A DNA stretch of 64,000 bases from positions 124,001 to 188,000 of the forward strand of contig CAKSEC010000001.1 in assembly GCA_934446355.1 (NCBI GenBank), written 5' to 3'. The notes beneath the pieces were generated by a model. It saw only the letters and a list, made by a program, of their open reading frames with translations, did not search any database and was not told where the DNA came from. Origin of the DNA: an uncultured Oscillospiraceae bacterium (GTDB taxonomy: Bacteria; Bacillota; Clostridia; Oscillospirales; Ruminococcaceae). The position numbers were made by a program, and so were the translations under genes. This document shows positions 8,263 to 16,183 of this stretch, piece after piece (position 1 is the first letter of the stretch; every line of letters starts with the position of its first letter).

Positions 8263-8612
8263 GACAGCTTTGACAGAATATTCTTCATCATGAGCGAGTA
8301 TATCTTGGTAGATTTAAGCTCCGGAGTTTTGCTCCTTGCCACAAAGATGAAGTCGTAACGCTTTTGTGATTTTTCCCTTAAAATCGGCTCAAAAAGGCGG
8401 AAGGCTTCCCTTATGATCCGCCTTGAGCGATTTCTTTTAACCGCATTCCCGACCTTTTTTCCGGTGACTATCCCCAGACGGTTGCAGCGGCCACGCCTTT
8501 CCCTGACATAGCAGACGAAAGCGAAAGTGACGATGCTTTCCCCTTTTTTGAAAAGATAGCTGAAATCACGGTTATTTTTGATCACGATATACCTTTTCTT
8601 AAATTCAGACAT
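8259..8612 (-). CDS. rnpA: Ribonuclease P protein component
   Basis: The 117-residue basic protein has the RNR motif region as AVKRNRSRRIIREAFR, preceded by GIVTGKKVGNA, both diagnostic for RnpA. With the M1-type RNA it forms RNase P, which trims tRNA 5' ends; the RNA gene is not in this window. It lies between rpmH (13 nt upstream) and yidD (overlapping), the nearly universal order. Confidence 0.95.
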   Translation of the reverse strand: MSEFKKRYIVIKNNRDFSYLFKKGESIVTFAFVCYVRERRGRCNRLGIVTGKKVGNAVKRNRSRRIIREAFRLFEPILREKSQKRYDFIFVARSKTPELKSTKIYSLMMKNILSKLS

Positions 8613-8625
8613 AAATGTGATCAGA

Positions 8626-8760
8626 TCAATAGGTCAGCTTTTTTCTGCCCTTTGCACGACGGCGAGCGAGAACCTTACGACCATTCTTGGTTGCCATTCT
8701 CTTCATAAAGCCATGCTCGTGCTTTCTCTGAAGCTTCTTGGGCTGATAAGTTCTTTTCAT
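8626..8760 (-). CDS. rpmH: 50S ribosomal protein L34
   Basis: The 44-residue protein begins MKRTYQPKKLQRKREHGF and ends RRRAKGRKKLTY, a full-length L34. It is first in the operon rpmH-rnpA-yidD-yidC-khpB and has its own promoter upstream. Confidence 0.97.
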   Translation of the reverse strand: MKRTYQPKKLQRKHEHGFMKRMATKNGRKVLARRRAKGRKKLTY

Positions 8761-8814
8761 TTTATGACCCCCCTTTTACATAGTGGTAGCAGCTCTGTGT
8801 TGATTTTATCCGGA

Positions 8815-8843
8815 GATATAGTATCTCCGCACACAGGTGTCAA
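8815..8843 (-). promoter_or_regulatory. Promoter of the rpmH operon
   Basis: On the minus strand TTGACA (8838-8843) and TATATC (8815-8820) are spaced by 17 nt, 55 nt before the rpmH ATG. Confidence 0.7.
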
Positions 8844-8963
8844 CAATAATTTATTATACCGTATTATATAAACGTTGTCAAGGGTTTTTTGAAATTTTCC
8901 CGAATTTTTCACCAACTTAATTACTCTCAGTATATTTCTCTTGATAATATACAAAATATACGC

Positions 8964-8992
8964 TTGCTTTTCCGACAGAGATTTGATATACT
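8964..8992 (+). promoter_or_regulatory. Promoter of the VTC/DUF4956 operon
   Basis: TTGCTT (8964-8969) and TATACT (8987-8992) are spaced by 17 nt. TG at 8984-8985 makes an extended -10. Confidence 0.6.
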
Positions 8993-9056
8993 ATTAACAT
9001 AGATTCCTTATAAGCGCTGAGCGGCAGTATTGTGACATCGTCCGGAGGTGATATTC

Positions 9057-9851
9057 TTGCGGCTGCTGAGAGCCACCAAAATGAATAAGCACGACGGCGG
9101 TATTGACAGGCTGTTCAGGACTCCCACGGACAGAACTGTTCTTTCCGGCGGCAGGAAGCTGCGGCACGAACTGAAATTCCTGATTGACGAAGGCACCTAC
9201 CTTGCGCTGAAAAGCCGCCTTACTCCGCTGATGACGCCGGATATCCACGGGACGGACGGCGGTTATCGGGTCACCAGCATATATTTTGACGACATATATA
9301 ACTCCGCATACTGGCAAAAGCTGAACGGCATGGAAACCCGCCGCAAATTCCGCATTCGTGCCTACGGCCTTGACCCGTCGCTGATTTCGCTTGAAACCAA
9401 GCACAAGGACGAAAGCTATGTATCCAAGCTGTCACGGCGGCTGACCGATGAGCAATACCGCTCGCTGCTTGCCTGCGACAGCAGCTTTATGTGCGAGTGC
9501 GACGGCGACGAGGACGCATTCGGCGAATACCGCAGGTCGGATCTGCTGACAAAGCTTCGCCCCCGAATAATCGTGGACTATCAGCGTGACGCCTTGGTCT
9601 ACCCGTTCGGAAATGTCAGGGTGACATTCGACAAAAAGCTGTCTGCGTGCATGAACACGATGGATATGTTTTCCCCTGACGCTCAATATATGCGAATATA
9701 TGACAGAGAAATTATACTCGAAGTAAAATTCGATAATTACTTACCCGATAGTATACAGTCCGCACTTCACGGGCTGAACGCGCCGGAACAGCCGGTATCC
9801 AAATATATAATCTGTACAGACAAAATGCTGGAGGTCAAGTCCTATGGTTAA
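9057..9851 (+). CDS. VTC-domain protein (polyphosphate polymerase fold)
   Basis: The 264-residue protein matches bacterial VTC-domain proteins. It shows RHELKFLID near the N-terminus, SIYFDDIYN, RRKFRIRAYG, LETKHK and, near the C-terminus, ILEVKFDNYLP. These charged strands line the tunnel of the triphosphate-tunnel fold that holds polyphosphate in the yeast VTC enzyme. Enzymatic activity of the bacterial members is not established by sequence. TTG 9057 is chosen as start because GGAGGTG (9044-9050) lies 6 nt upstream; ATG 9081 is the alternative. It overlaps the next gene by 8 nt. The VTC + DUF4956 pair recurs in many Firmicutes, often with CotH, which is absent here. Confidence 0.85.
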   Translation: MRLLRATKMNKHDGGIDRLFRTPTDRTVLSGGRKLRHELKFLIDEGTYLALKSRLTPLMTPDIHGTDGGYRVTSIYFDDIYNSAYWQKLNGMETRRKFRIRAYGLDPSLISLETKHKDESYVSKLSRRLTDEQYRSLLACDSSFMCECDGDEDAFGEYRRSDLLTKLRPRIIVDYQRDALVYPFGNVRVTFDKKLSACMNTMDMFSPDAQYMRIYDREIILEVKFDNYLPDSIQSALHGLNAPEQPVSKYIICTDKMLEVKSYG

Positions 9852-10548
9852 TCAATTTCTGGTCAGCGGCTCAAAGCTGTCCGACGCTGCGTCGATTTTT
9901 GGCGACAGCTTCAATTTTTCCTCAAACCTTGCAAACCTGTCCGTTGCCACGATTCTTTTCACGATTCTGACAGCTGCAGTATGCGGTGCGGTCATCTACC
10001 TTGTATACAGGTTCTTCAACCGCAGCGTCATTTACAACGAGAATTTCAATATCCTGATAATCCTGACGACTGTCGTGACCTCCTTTATTATAATGACCAT
10101 AAGCGCAAACGTTGTGCTTTCGCTCGGTATGGTCGGCGCATTGTCCATCGTCAGATTCCGTGCCGCCGTCAAGGACCCGCTTGACATCGGCTTCCTGTTC
10201 TGGGGTATCGCAGCGGGTATCACAGCCGGTGCGCAGCTTTACTGGGTGGCGCTTATCGGCACGGCAATAATTGCAGTGCTCTACATACTGATAACCATTT
10301 TCCGCAAGGAAAAGAAAAGCTATCTTCTCATCGTGCGCTATAACGCAGACTGCGAAATGAACGTGAACGGCGTACTCGGCGCTATAAAATACCGCCTGAA
10401 AAACAAGACCCAGACCGGCAGCCACGTTGAGCTTACTGTGGAGGTCAAGATAAAGCGCAACGACACGGCCTACCTCAGCCGATTCAATGCCATCGAGGGT
10501 GTTGAAAGCGTAACTCTGCTGGAATACAGCGGTGAATATATGAACTGA
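9844..10548 (+). CDS. DUF4956 membrane protein
   Basis: The 234-residue protein has four predicted membrane segments (about 36-60, 68-92, 105-120 and 125-152). The family core GMVGALSIVRFRAAVKDP lies between segments 2 and 3, and a soluble C-terminal domain of about 80 residues follows. DUF4956 proteins are almost always encoded next to VTC-domain proteins, as here (8-nt overlap). They may act as a channel or scaffold for the polyphosphate-type polymerase, which is an inference. A strong terminator follows. Confidence 0.85.
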   Translation: MVNQFLVSGSKLSDAASIFGDSFNFSSNLANLSVATILFTILTAAVCGAVIYLVYRFFNRSVIYNENFNILIILTTVVTSFIIMTISANVVLSLGMVGALSIVRFRAAVKDPLDIGFLFWGIAAGITAGAQLYWVALIGTAIIAVLYILITIFRKEKKSYLLIVRYNADCEMNVNGVLGAIKYRLKNKTQTGSHVELTVEVKIKRNDTAYLSRFNAIEGVESVTLLEYSGEYMN

Positions 10549-10571
10549 CCCCGCATTACGCAGCAATAACG

Positions 10572-10608
10572 AAACGGCATACCCCAAATCAAGGGATATG
10601 CCGTTTTT
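10572..10608 (+). terminator. Terminator between DUF4956 and the BMP lipoprotein gene
   Basis: The stem AAACGGCATA / TATGCCGTTT is followed by T residues. Because of the A run on its other side it could also serve the convergent gene ending at 10625. Confidence 0.8.
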
Positions 10609-10624
10609 ATCATATGTCTGCCCG

Positions 10625-11812
10625 TCAATTTCTGATAGTCATATCCGAATTACCGTCCGAATTATTCATCTTTGATTCGATAAAGCTGTCGAGCGAGCTG
10701 TCAACTCCGCTGACATACCAACTCATGGATTCGATATCAGCCTGCGACATAGCCACTCCGTCACGCTGCTTTATCGAGCCGTTGATGTCCTTAAGCTGAC
10801 CCTCGAAGATATATGCGCTGCCGCTTGCCACCTTGGGTATCAGCTTGTTCATGATATCCTGAGTGCCGTCCTTTGCGGCGGGCAGTGCGTCGGATATGCA
10901 GATAACGCCGTTGCTGAGCGTGCCCATATAGGTGTCGGGCTGCCATTCCTTCATCTGCATCGACTTGTACTGCGACAGATAGAAGCTGTCACGTGACGAA
11001 TAGAAATACATCAGCATTTCGTCGCACACATTCTCCGAATTGCTGTAGTCGAGGCTGCCGACGACCTTTATGCCCTTTTTCCCGCAGTATTCCACGGTTT
11101 CAGGCGAAGCGGTATAGCTGATTATCACATCGCAGCCCTTTGCGGCAAGTGCGTCCACTGCGCTGTGTATCTCGCTGTCCTCACGCGCGCTGGCAACAAC
11201 AAGCTGTGACGTGGTGTAGACCAGCTGCGTGCCGAGCGCTGCAGCATTGACTGTCTGCACCGGATACAGCATAGACGGGTCAACAACTATGCCGACCTTT
11301 TCACTTTCAGAGTTGTACGCCGCAGCCATGCCTGCAACATACGCACCCTGATAAATAGCCTCAGAGTAGCCGTAGACATTCGACGTACGTAACGTTGAGC
11401 CATAGTTTATGAAGCTGATGTTCATGTAATTCTTTGCAACGCTGTCAACGATATTGCTGTAGACCGGACTTCCTGCCACGATATGCGTGCAGCCGTCCTC
11501 GACCAGCAGCTTTACCGCCTTTTCAAATCCTGCGACATTGACGTTATCTATGTACTCGGACTCTATCTGCGAATACTGCTGAGCCTTGATACGCTGGTCG
11601 TTGCATATTTCTGCTAACCCGAACTCATCAACGCTGCCGTTATAGATAAAGCCGAGTTTTGTCACAACTTCCGCCTCAGCGGTGGCGTCCGCCGTACCGG
11701 ACGAACTCGCGTCTGACGATGAGCTTTCTCCGTCCCCGCACGCAGTGAGTGACGTCAGCATAACACACGCTGCCAGTCCTGCGGCGAGTTTTTTTATTAT
11801 TTCGATCTTCAT
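10625..11812 (-). CDS. BMP-family lipoprotein (nucleoside/purine-type ABC solute-binding protein)
   Basis: The 395-residue protein starts with a lipoprotein signal peptide (KK, hydrophobic core, lipobox LTAC with Cys near 25) and a Ser/Ala/Asp-rich linker. The rest is a BMP-family periplasmic-binding fold: VVTKLGFIYNGSVDEFG, AGSPVYSN, INYGS, EAIYQGAYVAGMAA. Family members such as PnrA and BmpA bind purine nucleosides for import by an ABC transporter. No ATPase or permease gene lies nearby, so it is either an orphan binding protein served by a transporter elsewhere or a sensor. It is monocistronic with its own promoter. Confidence 0.85.
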   Translation of the reverse strand: MKIEIIKKLAAGLAACVMLTSLTACGDGESSSSDASSSGTADATAEAEVVTKLGFIYNGSVDEFGLAEICNDQRIKAQQYSQIESEYIDNVNVAGFEKAVKLLVEDGCTHIVAGSPVYSNIVDSVAKNYMNISFINYGSTLRTSNVYGYSEAIYQGAYVAGMAAAYNSESEKVGIVVDPSMLYPVQTVNAAALGTQLVYTTSQLVVASAREDSEIHSAVDALAAKGCDVIISYTASPETVEYCGKKGIKVVGSLDYSNSENVCDEMLMYFYSSRDSFYLSQYKSMQMKEWQPDTYMGTLSNGVICISDALPAAKDGTQDIMNKLIPKVASGSAYIFEGQLKDINGSIKQRDGVAMSQADIESMSWYVSGVDSSLDSFIESKMNNSDGNSDMTIRN

Positions 11813-11892
11813 TTATTAATACCTCCGGTATATTGTGTTAATTATTATACTTTCAGTGGATAAAAATGCCGTTTTTTTGCCTGTATAGAACC

Positions 11893-11901
11893 ATTATAAC
11901 A
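11893..11901 (-). promoter_or_regulatory. Extended -10 promoter of the BMP lipoprotein gene
   Basis: The minus strand reads TGTTATAAT, i.e. TG-N-TATAAT; the -35 is weak. It lies 81 nt before the ATG. Confidence 0.55.
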
Positions 11902-11963
11902 TATTTCCATGAAAAAATCATCACTTTTCAGAAATATTTCACCCAATATCTTTACATTTTCTA

Positions 11964-11992
11964 TTTATTTTTTCCCTGATATATGTTATAAT
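11964..11992 (+). promoter_or_regulatory. Promoter of the PrsA-like gene pair
   Basis: TTTATT (11964-11969), then 17 nt, then a perfect TATAAT (11987-11992) with TG one base upstream (extended -10). It is divergent from the BMP promoter about 80 nt away. Confidence 0.6.
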
Positions 11993-12066
11993 ACAATTTG
12001 ATGGCGCCGATACGGCACTGAAATACTGTATCGGCATACGCTCCCAACAGAAAGGACAAGGCATAA

Positions 12067-13323
12067 ATGAAACTGAAAAGACCCCTCGCCGCAGCCGCTG
12101 CAGCCGTTATCACGCTTACCTGCGGCTGTTCTGTGCGCTCCACCTCTGACGCAGCATGGCCTACAGGACAGGTCGAGGACAAAAAATCGCTTACGATAAG
12201 CATTGACGACTTCAACAAGGAATACGATTACTGGCTGATGATCAACAGCATTCCAGACGACACCGCCGACGAGGTGGCAAGCAAATGCACCGACAAGCGC
12301 AGTTCGATCATCAACTATCTGATAAACGAAAGGATAGTGCTGCAGCAGGCTGCAAAGGTCGGCGCAGACGTCATAACCGATGAACAGCAGACCTCCATCG
12401 ACTCCGGCTATAACGAGTTCATCGAGCAGAGCATTGAGAACTTCAAAAGCTACGTGAACGCCGGCGAAACACAGGAAGCTTTAAGCGACGCCGAAATTCT
12501 CAAGGAAGCCGAGAAGATATTCGACGAAAAGCTGACAGAATGCAGCATGGACCGCGACGATATCCTCATGTGGTACAGAAACGCCCAGATAGTCGATAAT
12601 CTCAAGGAAAAGCTTGCCGAGGAAAACCCCGTAGAATACAGCGACGCCGAAGCCAGCTTCGCCGAGATAACCTCCGGCATAGAGGAACTCTACAACGACG
12701 ACCCGTCAAGCTACGAAGCAGACCTTTATTACAGATACTACTGGCTGCCTGAAAACGCACGAATGATAAAGCATATACTTATCAAGATAGACGACAGCGA
12801 TTCGACCGAAATAAAGGCGTGCCGTGAAAACGGCGACGACGAGGGCGCAGACAAGCTTCTCGAACAGTCGCTTGAAAAGATCCGCCCCAGAATAGACGAA
12901 GTAATGAATATGCTGGAAAACGGCGGCGATTTCGACGAGATAGCCGCTGAATACTCCGAGGACACCGGACTTGAATCCAACCCCGACGGCTATCTGGTCG
13001 TACCGAACGGCACGACATATTACGAGGGCTTCCAGAACGGCGCATACGAACTGGAGAATGTCGGCGACTACAAGCTGATAAGCACCGATCTCGGCTGGCA
13101 CGTGATAAAATACGCCTCCGCTCCGGTGATAACCGACGAACAGAAAAAAGCCCTCACCGAGGCGCTTTACAGCAATATGCAGGACAACGCCAAGACCACC
13201 GCATACAACGAAGCCATGCAGAAATGGCGTGAGGAATACGCCTACGACATAGACTACACACAGCTTCGCCTTGATATCCCCGCCGACACAGCAGAAGCCG
13301 CTGACTCATCAGCCGCTTCATAA
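12067..13323 (+). CDS. PrsA/SurA-like peptidyl-prolyl isomerase lipoprotein
   Basis: The 418-residue protein has a lipoprotein signal (MKLKR, Ala-rich core, lipobox LTCG with Cys near 20). An N-terminal helical SurA-type domain (about 40-200) carries YLINERIVLQQA. A parvulin-like domain (about 235-375) has RMIKHILIKID at its start, GGDFDEIAAEYSED in the middle and LGWHVIKY at its end, the usual landmarks of PpiC rotamases. Such lipoproteins fold secreted proteins outside the membrane. The start is ATG behind AAAGGAC. The next gene is a diverged paralogue starting 15 nt downstream, so the pair is probably a tandem duplication in one operon. Confidence 0.82.
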   Translation: MKLKRPLAAAAAAVITLTCGCSVRSTSDAAWPTGQVEDKKSLTISIDDFNKEYDYWLMINSIPDDTADEVASKCTDKRSSIINYLINERIVLQQAAKVGADVITDEQQTSIDSGYNEFIEQSIENFKSYVNAGETQEALSDAEILKEAEKIFDEKLTECSMDRDDILMWYRNAQIVDNLKEKLAEENPVEYSDAEASFAEITSGIEELYNDDPSSYEADLYYRYYWLPENARMIKHILIKIDDSDSTEIKACRENGDDEGADKLLEQSLEKIRPRIDEVMNMLENGGDFDEIAAEYSEDTGLESNPDGYLVVPNGTTYYEGFQNGAYELENVGDYKLISTDLGWHVIKYASAPVITDEQKKALTEALYSNMQDNAKTTAYNEAMQKWREEYAYDIDYTQLRLDIPADTAEAADSSAAS

Positions 13324-13338
13324 AGAAAGGACAAAGCC

Positions 13339-14661
13339 ATTAATACCCGTAAAATCACAGCAGCACTCGCCGCAGCGGCAGTGCTCATAAGCCTTACAGC
13401 CTGCACGAATGCTCCGGAAAATTCCGACTTACAGGACAGCTCGTCCTCACAGACCTCCGGATCGCAGGAAGCCACCGCAGAGCAGTCAGATTCAGAGTCC
13501 CAGACCGCCGAAATCACTGCGCAGCCCATTCCGTCCATCATGAACAGCGGCGCTGACGAAACTGCAGCCGCCGCAGCGCCTGCAGCCGGTTTTGAGGACT
13601 TGACCATCACATTCGGCGATTTTCTCGCAAAATATAAATACGCGCTCTGGCAAAACGGCTACACAGACGACACCGACGGCGAAAAAGCCGACGAAATAAA
13701 GTCGCTGCGCCAGCAGACCATTGACGAACTTATCGACGACCGCATAGTCCGTGCAAAATTCGCCGAATACGATCTGGCGCTTTCCGACGAGGAAAAGCAG
13801 GATATCGAATCATCTGTAAGCTACGGCATAAGCCAGATACTCCAGAGCCTGCGCACCGCAATGAGCGCCGCAGACGAATCGCTCACCGACGACGAACTGA
13901 CCGATCAGGCGGCGCAGCATTTCAGTCAGGTGCTCAGCGGCTGCGGGCTTTCCCGTGACGACCTCTATTCATGGGAAGAAACCACCGCAATGAAGCAAAA
14001 GCTTCTTGAAGCGGTGAGCAGCGATGTTGAATGCACCGACGAGGAAGCCCGCCAGACCATGAACGAAACTATCGACAGCCTGAAAGCGCTGTACGAATCA
14101 GACCCAGCGAACTACTCCGGCCAGTATTATATGAGCGTGTGGGTTCCTGACGGCTCAAGAATGGTGCAGGCGATACTTGTCGGCTTTGACAGCGACACTT
14201 ACAGCCAGATAACCACGCTCCGCAGCACAAGCGACGAGGAAGCTGACAAACTCCGTGAACAGAGCCTGTCCTCACTTCAGGAAAGATACGATAACATAAT
14301 GTCGCTGATAGATTCCGGCAGCGATTTTTCCCAACTCATGACCGACTATAACGACGATCTCGGCAACGGCAATTTTCTTATAACCCCCGGCATGCAGGCT
14401 TACGGCACAGATTTCTACGACTGTGCGATGGGACTTTCGTCGCCCGGCGACACAGCCACCTGCATTATGGATTACGGCTACTACATAGTAAGATACGACA
14501 GGGACGTTGTAATAACCGACGAGCAGCTTGAACAGAACGTTGAAGCGTTCCGTCAGGTGATATCAGACGAAAAGAAAACCGAGTACTTCAACACTGAGTA
14601 CGAAAGCTGGAAAACCGGATACGCCTTTGAAACAGACGCACAGCTTCTCGGTCTGGAATAA
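13339..14661 (+). CDS. Second PrsA/SurA-like lipoprotein, probable ATT start
   Basis: The frame encodes a SurA/PrsA-like lipoprotein with the same architecture as the gene before it: IDELIDDRIVRAKF in the helical domain and RMVQAILVGFD, GSDFSQLMTDYNDD and YGYYIVRYD in the rotamase-like domain. No ATG exists at its 5' end. GTG 13381 would leave only MLISLTAC before the lipobox Cys. From ATT 13339 the protein begins with N-T-R-K-I-T-A-A-L and an Ala-rich core up to LTAC, a normal lipoprotein signal peptide of 22 residues. AAAGGA (13326-13331) sits 7 nt before this ATT, and the in-frame stop of the previous gene at 13321 rules out an earlier start. The rotamase domain lacks several residues kept in its paralogue, so activity is uncertain. 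Confidence 0.8.
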   Translation: MNTRKITAALAAAAVLISLTACTNAPENSDLQDSSSSQTSGSQEATAEQSDSESQTAEITAQPIPSIMNSGADETAAAAAPAAGFEDLTITFGDFLAKYKYALWQNGYTDDTDGEKADEIKSLRQQTIDELIDDRIVRAKFAEYDLALSDEEKQDIESSVSYGISQILQSLRTAMSAADESLTDDELTDQAAQHFSQVLSGCGLSRDDLYSWEETTAMKQKLLEAVSSDVECTDEEARQTMNETIDSLKALYESDPANYSGQYYMSVWVPDGSRMVQAILVGFDSDTYSQITTLRSTSDEEADKLREQSLSSLQERYDNIMSLIDSGSDFSQLMTDYNDDLGNGNFLITPGMQAYGTDFYDCAMGLSSPGDTATCIMDYGYYIVRYDRDVVITDEQLEQNVEAFRQVISDEKKTEYFNTEYESWKTGYAFETDAQLLGLE

Positions 14662-14691
14662 CGGCGGTACTTCTCCGGTCTGGAGGACGAT

Positions 14692-15972
14692 ATGAACACA
14701 CCTATTGCAGATTTTCTTGAGGAATACACCAGCAGGGGCAGTCTGCGCCTGCATATGCCCGGACATAACGGCGGCATTCCGCACGACATCACTGAGATAC
14801 CCGGTGCGGACAGCCTTTACGAAACCGACCATACCGGCGGGATAATCGCCCGCAGCGAATACATCGCTTCAAAGCTTTTCGGAGCGGAGCGCACCTGCTA
14901 TTCCGCAGGCGGAAGCACTCTGGCGATTCAGGCTGCGCTCGCCCTGATGAAAGCAAAGGGCTGCAAGACCATCGCAGCCGGACGCTGCAGCCACAGAAGC
15001 CTTGTATCTGCCGCCGCACTGCTGGATATGGACATAAAGTGGCTTTATCCGCAGGAATACCCGTCTGCGGCAGTGGACTGCTCCAAAGAGGCTCTCGCCG
15101 GCGCAGACGCACTGTTCCTGACAAATGTCGATTACTACGGCGGCACCTGCCGTATCTCCAACCCCGGAATACCCGTGGTGTGCGACAATGCCCACGGCGC
15201 ATATCTGAAGTTCGCCGACAAGCAGCTTTTCGGCACAGAATATCTTCACCCGATGGAATTCGGCTTTCCCGTGATATCTGCAGAATCTGCGCATAAAACG
15301 CTCCCTGCGCTGACAGGCGCTGCGTATCTTCATTTTTCTGCAGGAACAGACTTTTCCAGAGCAAAGGAAATGACTGCGCTGTTCGGCAGCACCAGCCCGT
15401 CCTACCTCATCATGGAGAGCCTTGACCGCTTCAACGGCAGGCTGCTCAGCGACCCTGACTGCGTGAACCGTGCCTGCGCAGGCGTTGCAAGGCTCAAAAA
15501 GCGGCTTGCCAAATTCGGCTTCACTCTCAGGAAAAGCGACCACCTGCGCATTACGCTCAACGCACGTGCGTGGGGCTATTCCGGTCAGGAATTTGCCGTA
15601 CAGCTGCGGCTGAGAGGAACAGAATGCGAAATGGCTGACGAAAACTATGTCGTTATGCTGTTCTCCGCCGTATCGAATTACGACGACTGCCAGCGTGCCG
15701 AAACAGCGATAATGATGATACCCAGAAAAGAACCGCTCCCGCTCGCAGAACACCCTGTGATTCGCCCGAAAAAGGAACTTTCCGTGCGTGAAGCGGTGTT
15801 CAGTCCGCAGGAAAATATACCGTCCGAGAATGCCGCAGGCAGGATATGCGGCGGCATACAGACCCCCTGTCCTCCGGGAATATCGGTCGTAATGCCCGGC
15901 GAGCGCATTGACAGCGAAGCCGCCGAGGCACTGAGGCTTTACGGCGTGAAAACGGTCAGCGTGCTGAAATAA
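14692..15972 (+). CDS. Short Orn/Lys/Arg decarboxylase-fold PLP enzyme
   Basis: The 426-residue protein has the fold-type I PLP core of the group III amino acid decarboxylases: HMPGHNGG near the N-terminus, SAGGST (71-76) for phosphate binding, CDNAHGA (164-170) with Asp165 contacting the pyridine nitrogen, and SAHKTLPALTG with the PLP lysine at 202. At about 430 residues it is shorter than the 480-residue Bacillus SpeA/YaaO type. The C-terminal domain seems reduced, though CPPGISVVMPGERI is retained near the end. The likely role is decarboxylation of arginine, lysine or ornithine to a polyamine, with the substrate unresolved. It follows the PrsA-like gene by 30 nt and may be in the same operon. 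Confidence 0.85.
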   Translation: MNTPIADFLEEYTSRGSLRLHMPGHNGGIPHDITEIPGADSLYETDHTGGIIARSEYIASKLFGAERTCYSAGGSTLAIQAALALMKAKGCKTIAAGRCSHRSLVSAAALLDMDIKWLYPQEYPSAAVDCSKEALAGADALFLTNVDYYGGTCRISNPGIPVVCDNAHGAYLKFADKQLFGTEYLHPMEFGFPVISAESAHKTLPALTGAAYLHFSAGTDFSRAKEMTALFGSTSPSYLIMESLDRFNGRLLSDPDCVNRACAGVARLKKRLAKFGFTLRKSDHLRITLNARAWGYSGQEFAVQLRLRGTECEMADENYVVMLFSAVSNYDDCQRAETAIMMIPRKEPLPLAEHPVIRPKKELSVREAVFSPQENIPSENAAGRICGGIQTPCPPGISVVMPGERIDSEAAEALRLYGVKTVSVLK

Positions 15973-16009
15973 CATATATTACCTCGGCTTGTTGAAAAAA
16001 TATCTTTTT

Positions 16010-16182
16010 CAGGGTGACGAGAAAGGTGCAGATGCTAGGAAACGGTATTTCGGCTAGGCTTTGTGCAGGTTGCCCTTAGTTGCCCGACATCGTGTCGAGC
16101 TTTTGGGGCAACGGCACAAGCGTCCTGCTTGTGCCTGCCGAAATGCCGTTGACGACGCAGATGTGCCTTTATCGACAGCCTG
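16010..16182 (+). repeat. Dispersed structured repeat, copy 4 (long form)
   Basis: The 31-nt left and 32-nt right flanks are the same lengths as in the other copies. They enclose a 14-bp stem (16041-16054 with 16137-16150, one G-U pair). Its 82-nt apical region holds further hairpins: GTTGCCC (16079-16085) with GGGCAAC (16106-16112) around CGACA/TGTCG, and GGCACAAGC (16113-16121) with GCTTGTGCC (16127-16135). The inner flank arms are AGGTGCA and TGTGCCT, different from the other copies but still pairing with two G-U pairs. The conserved flank words CTAGGAA, GACGACG and TTTATCGACAG are all present. The element ends one base before the stop of the PH-domain gene. Confidence 0.85.
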
Positions 16183-16183
16183 A

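Noticed and set aside
8761..9056. Replication origin upstream of rpmH
   Set aside because: The gap is AT-rich and in a place where oriC often lies, but I find no DnaA-box cluster and no dnaA or dnaN nearby.
13321..13381. Frameshift or pseudogene at the start of the second PrsA-like gene
   Set aside because: The frame is open throughout with a sound signal peptide and a well-placed ribosome binding site; only the start codon is unusual.
14869..15975. Open frame of 368 codons antisense to the decarboxylase gene
   Set aside because: Its sense partner has intact PLP motifs; the antisense frame shows none and has no upstream ribosome binding site.
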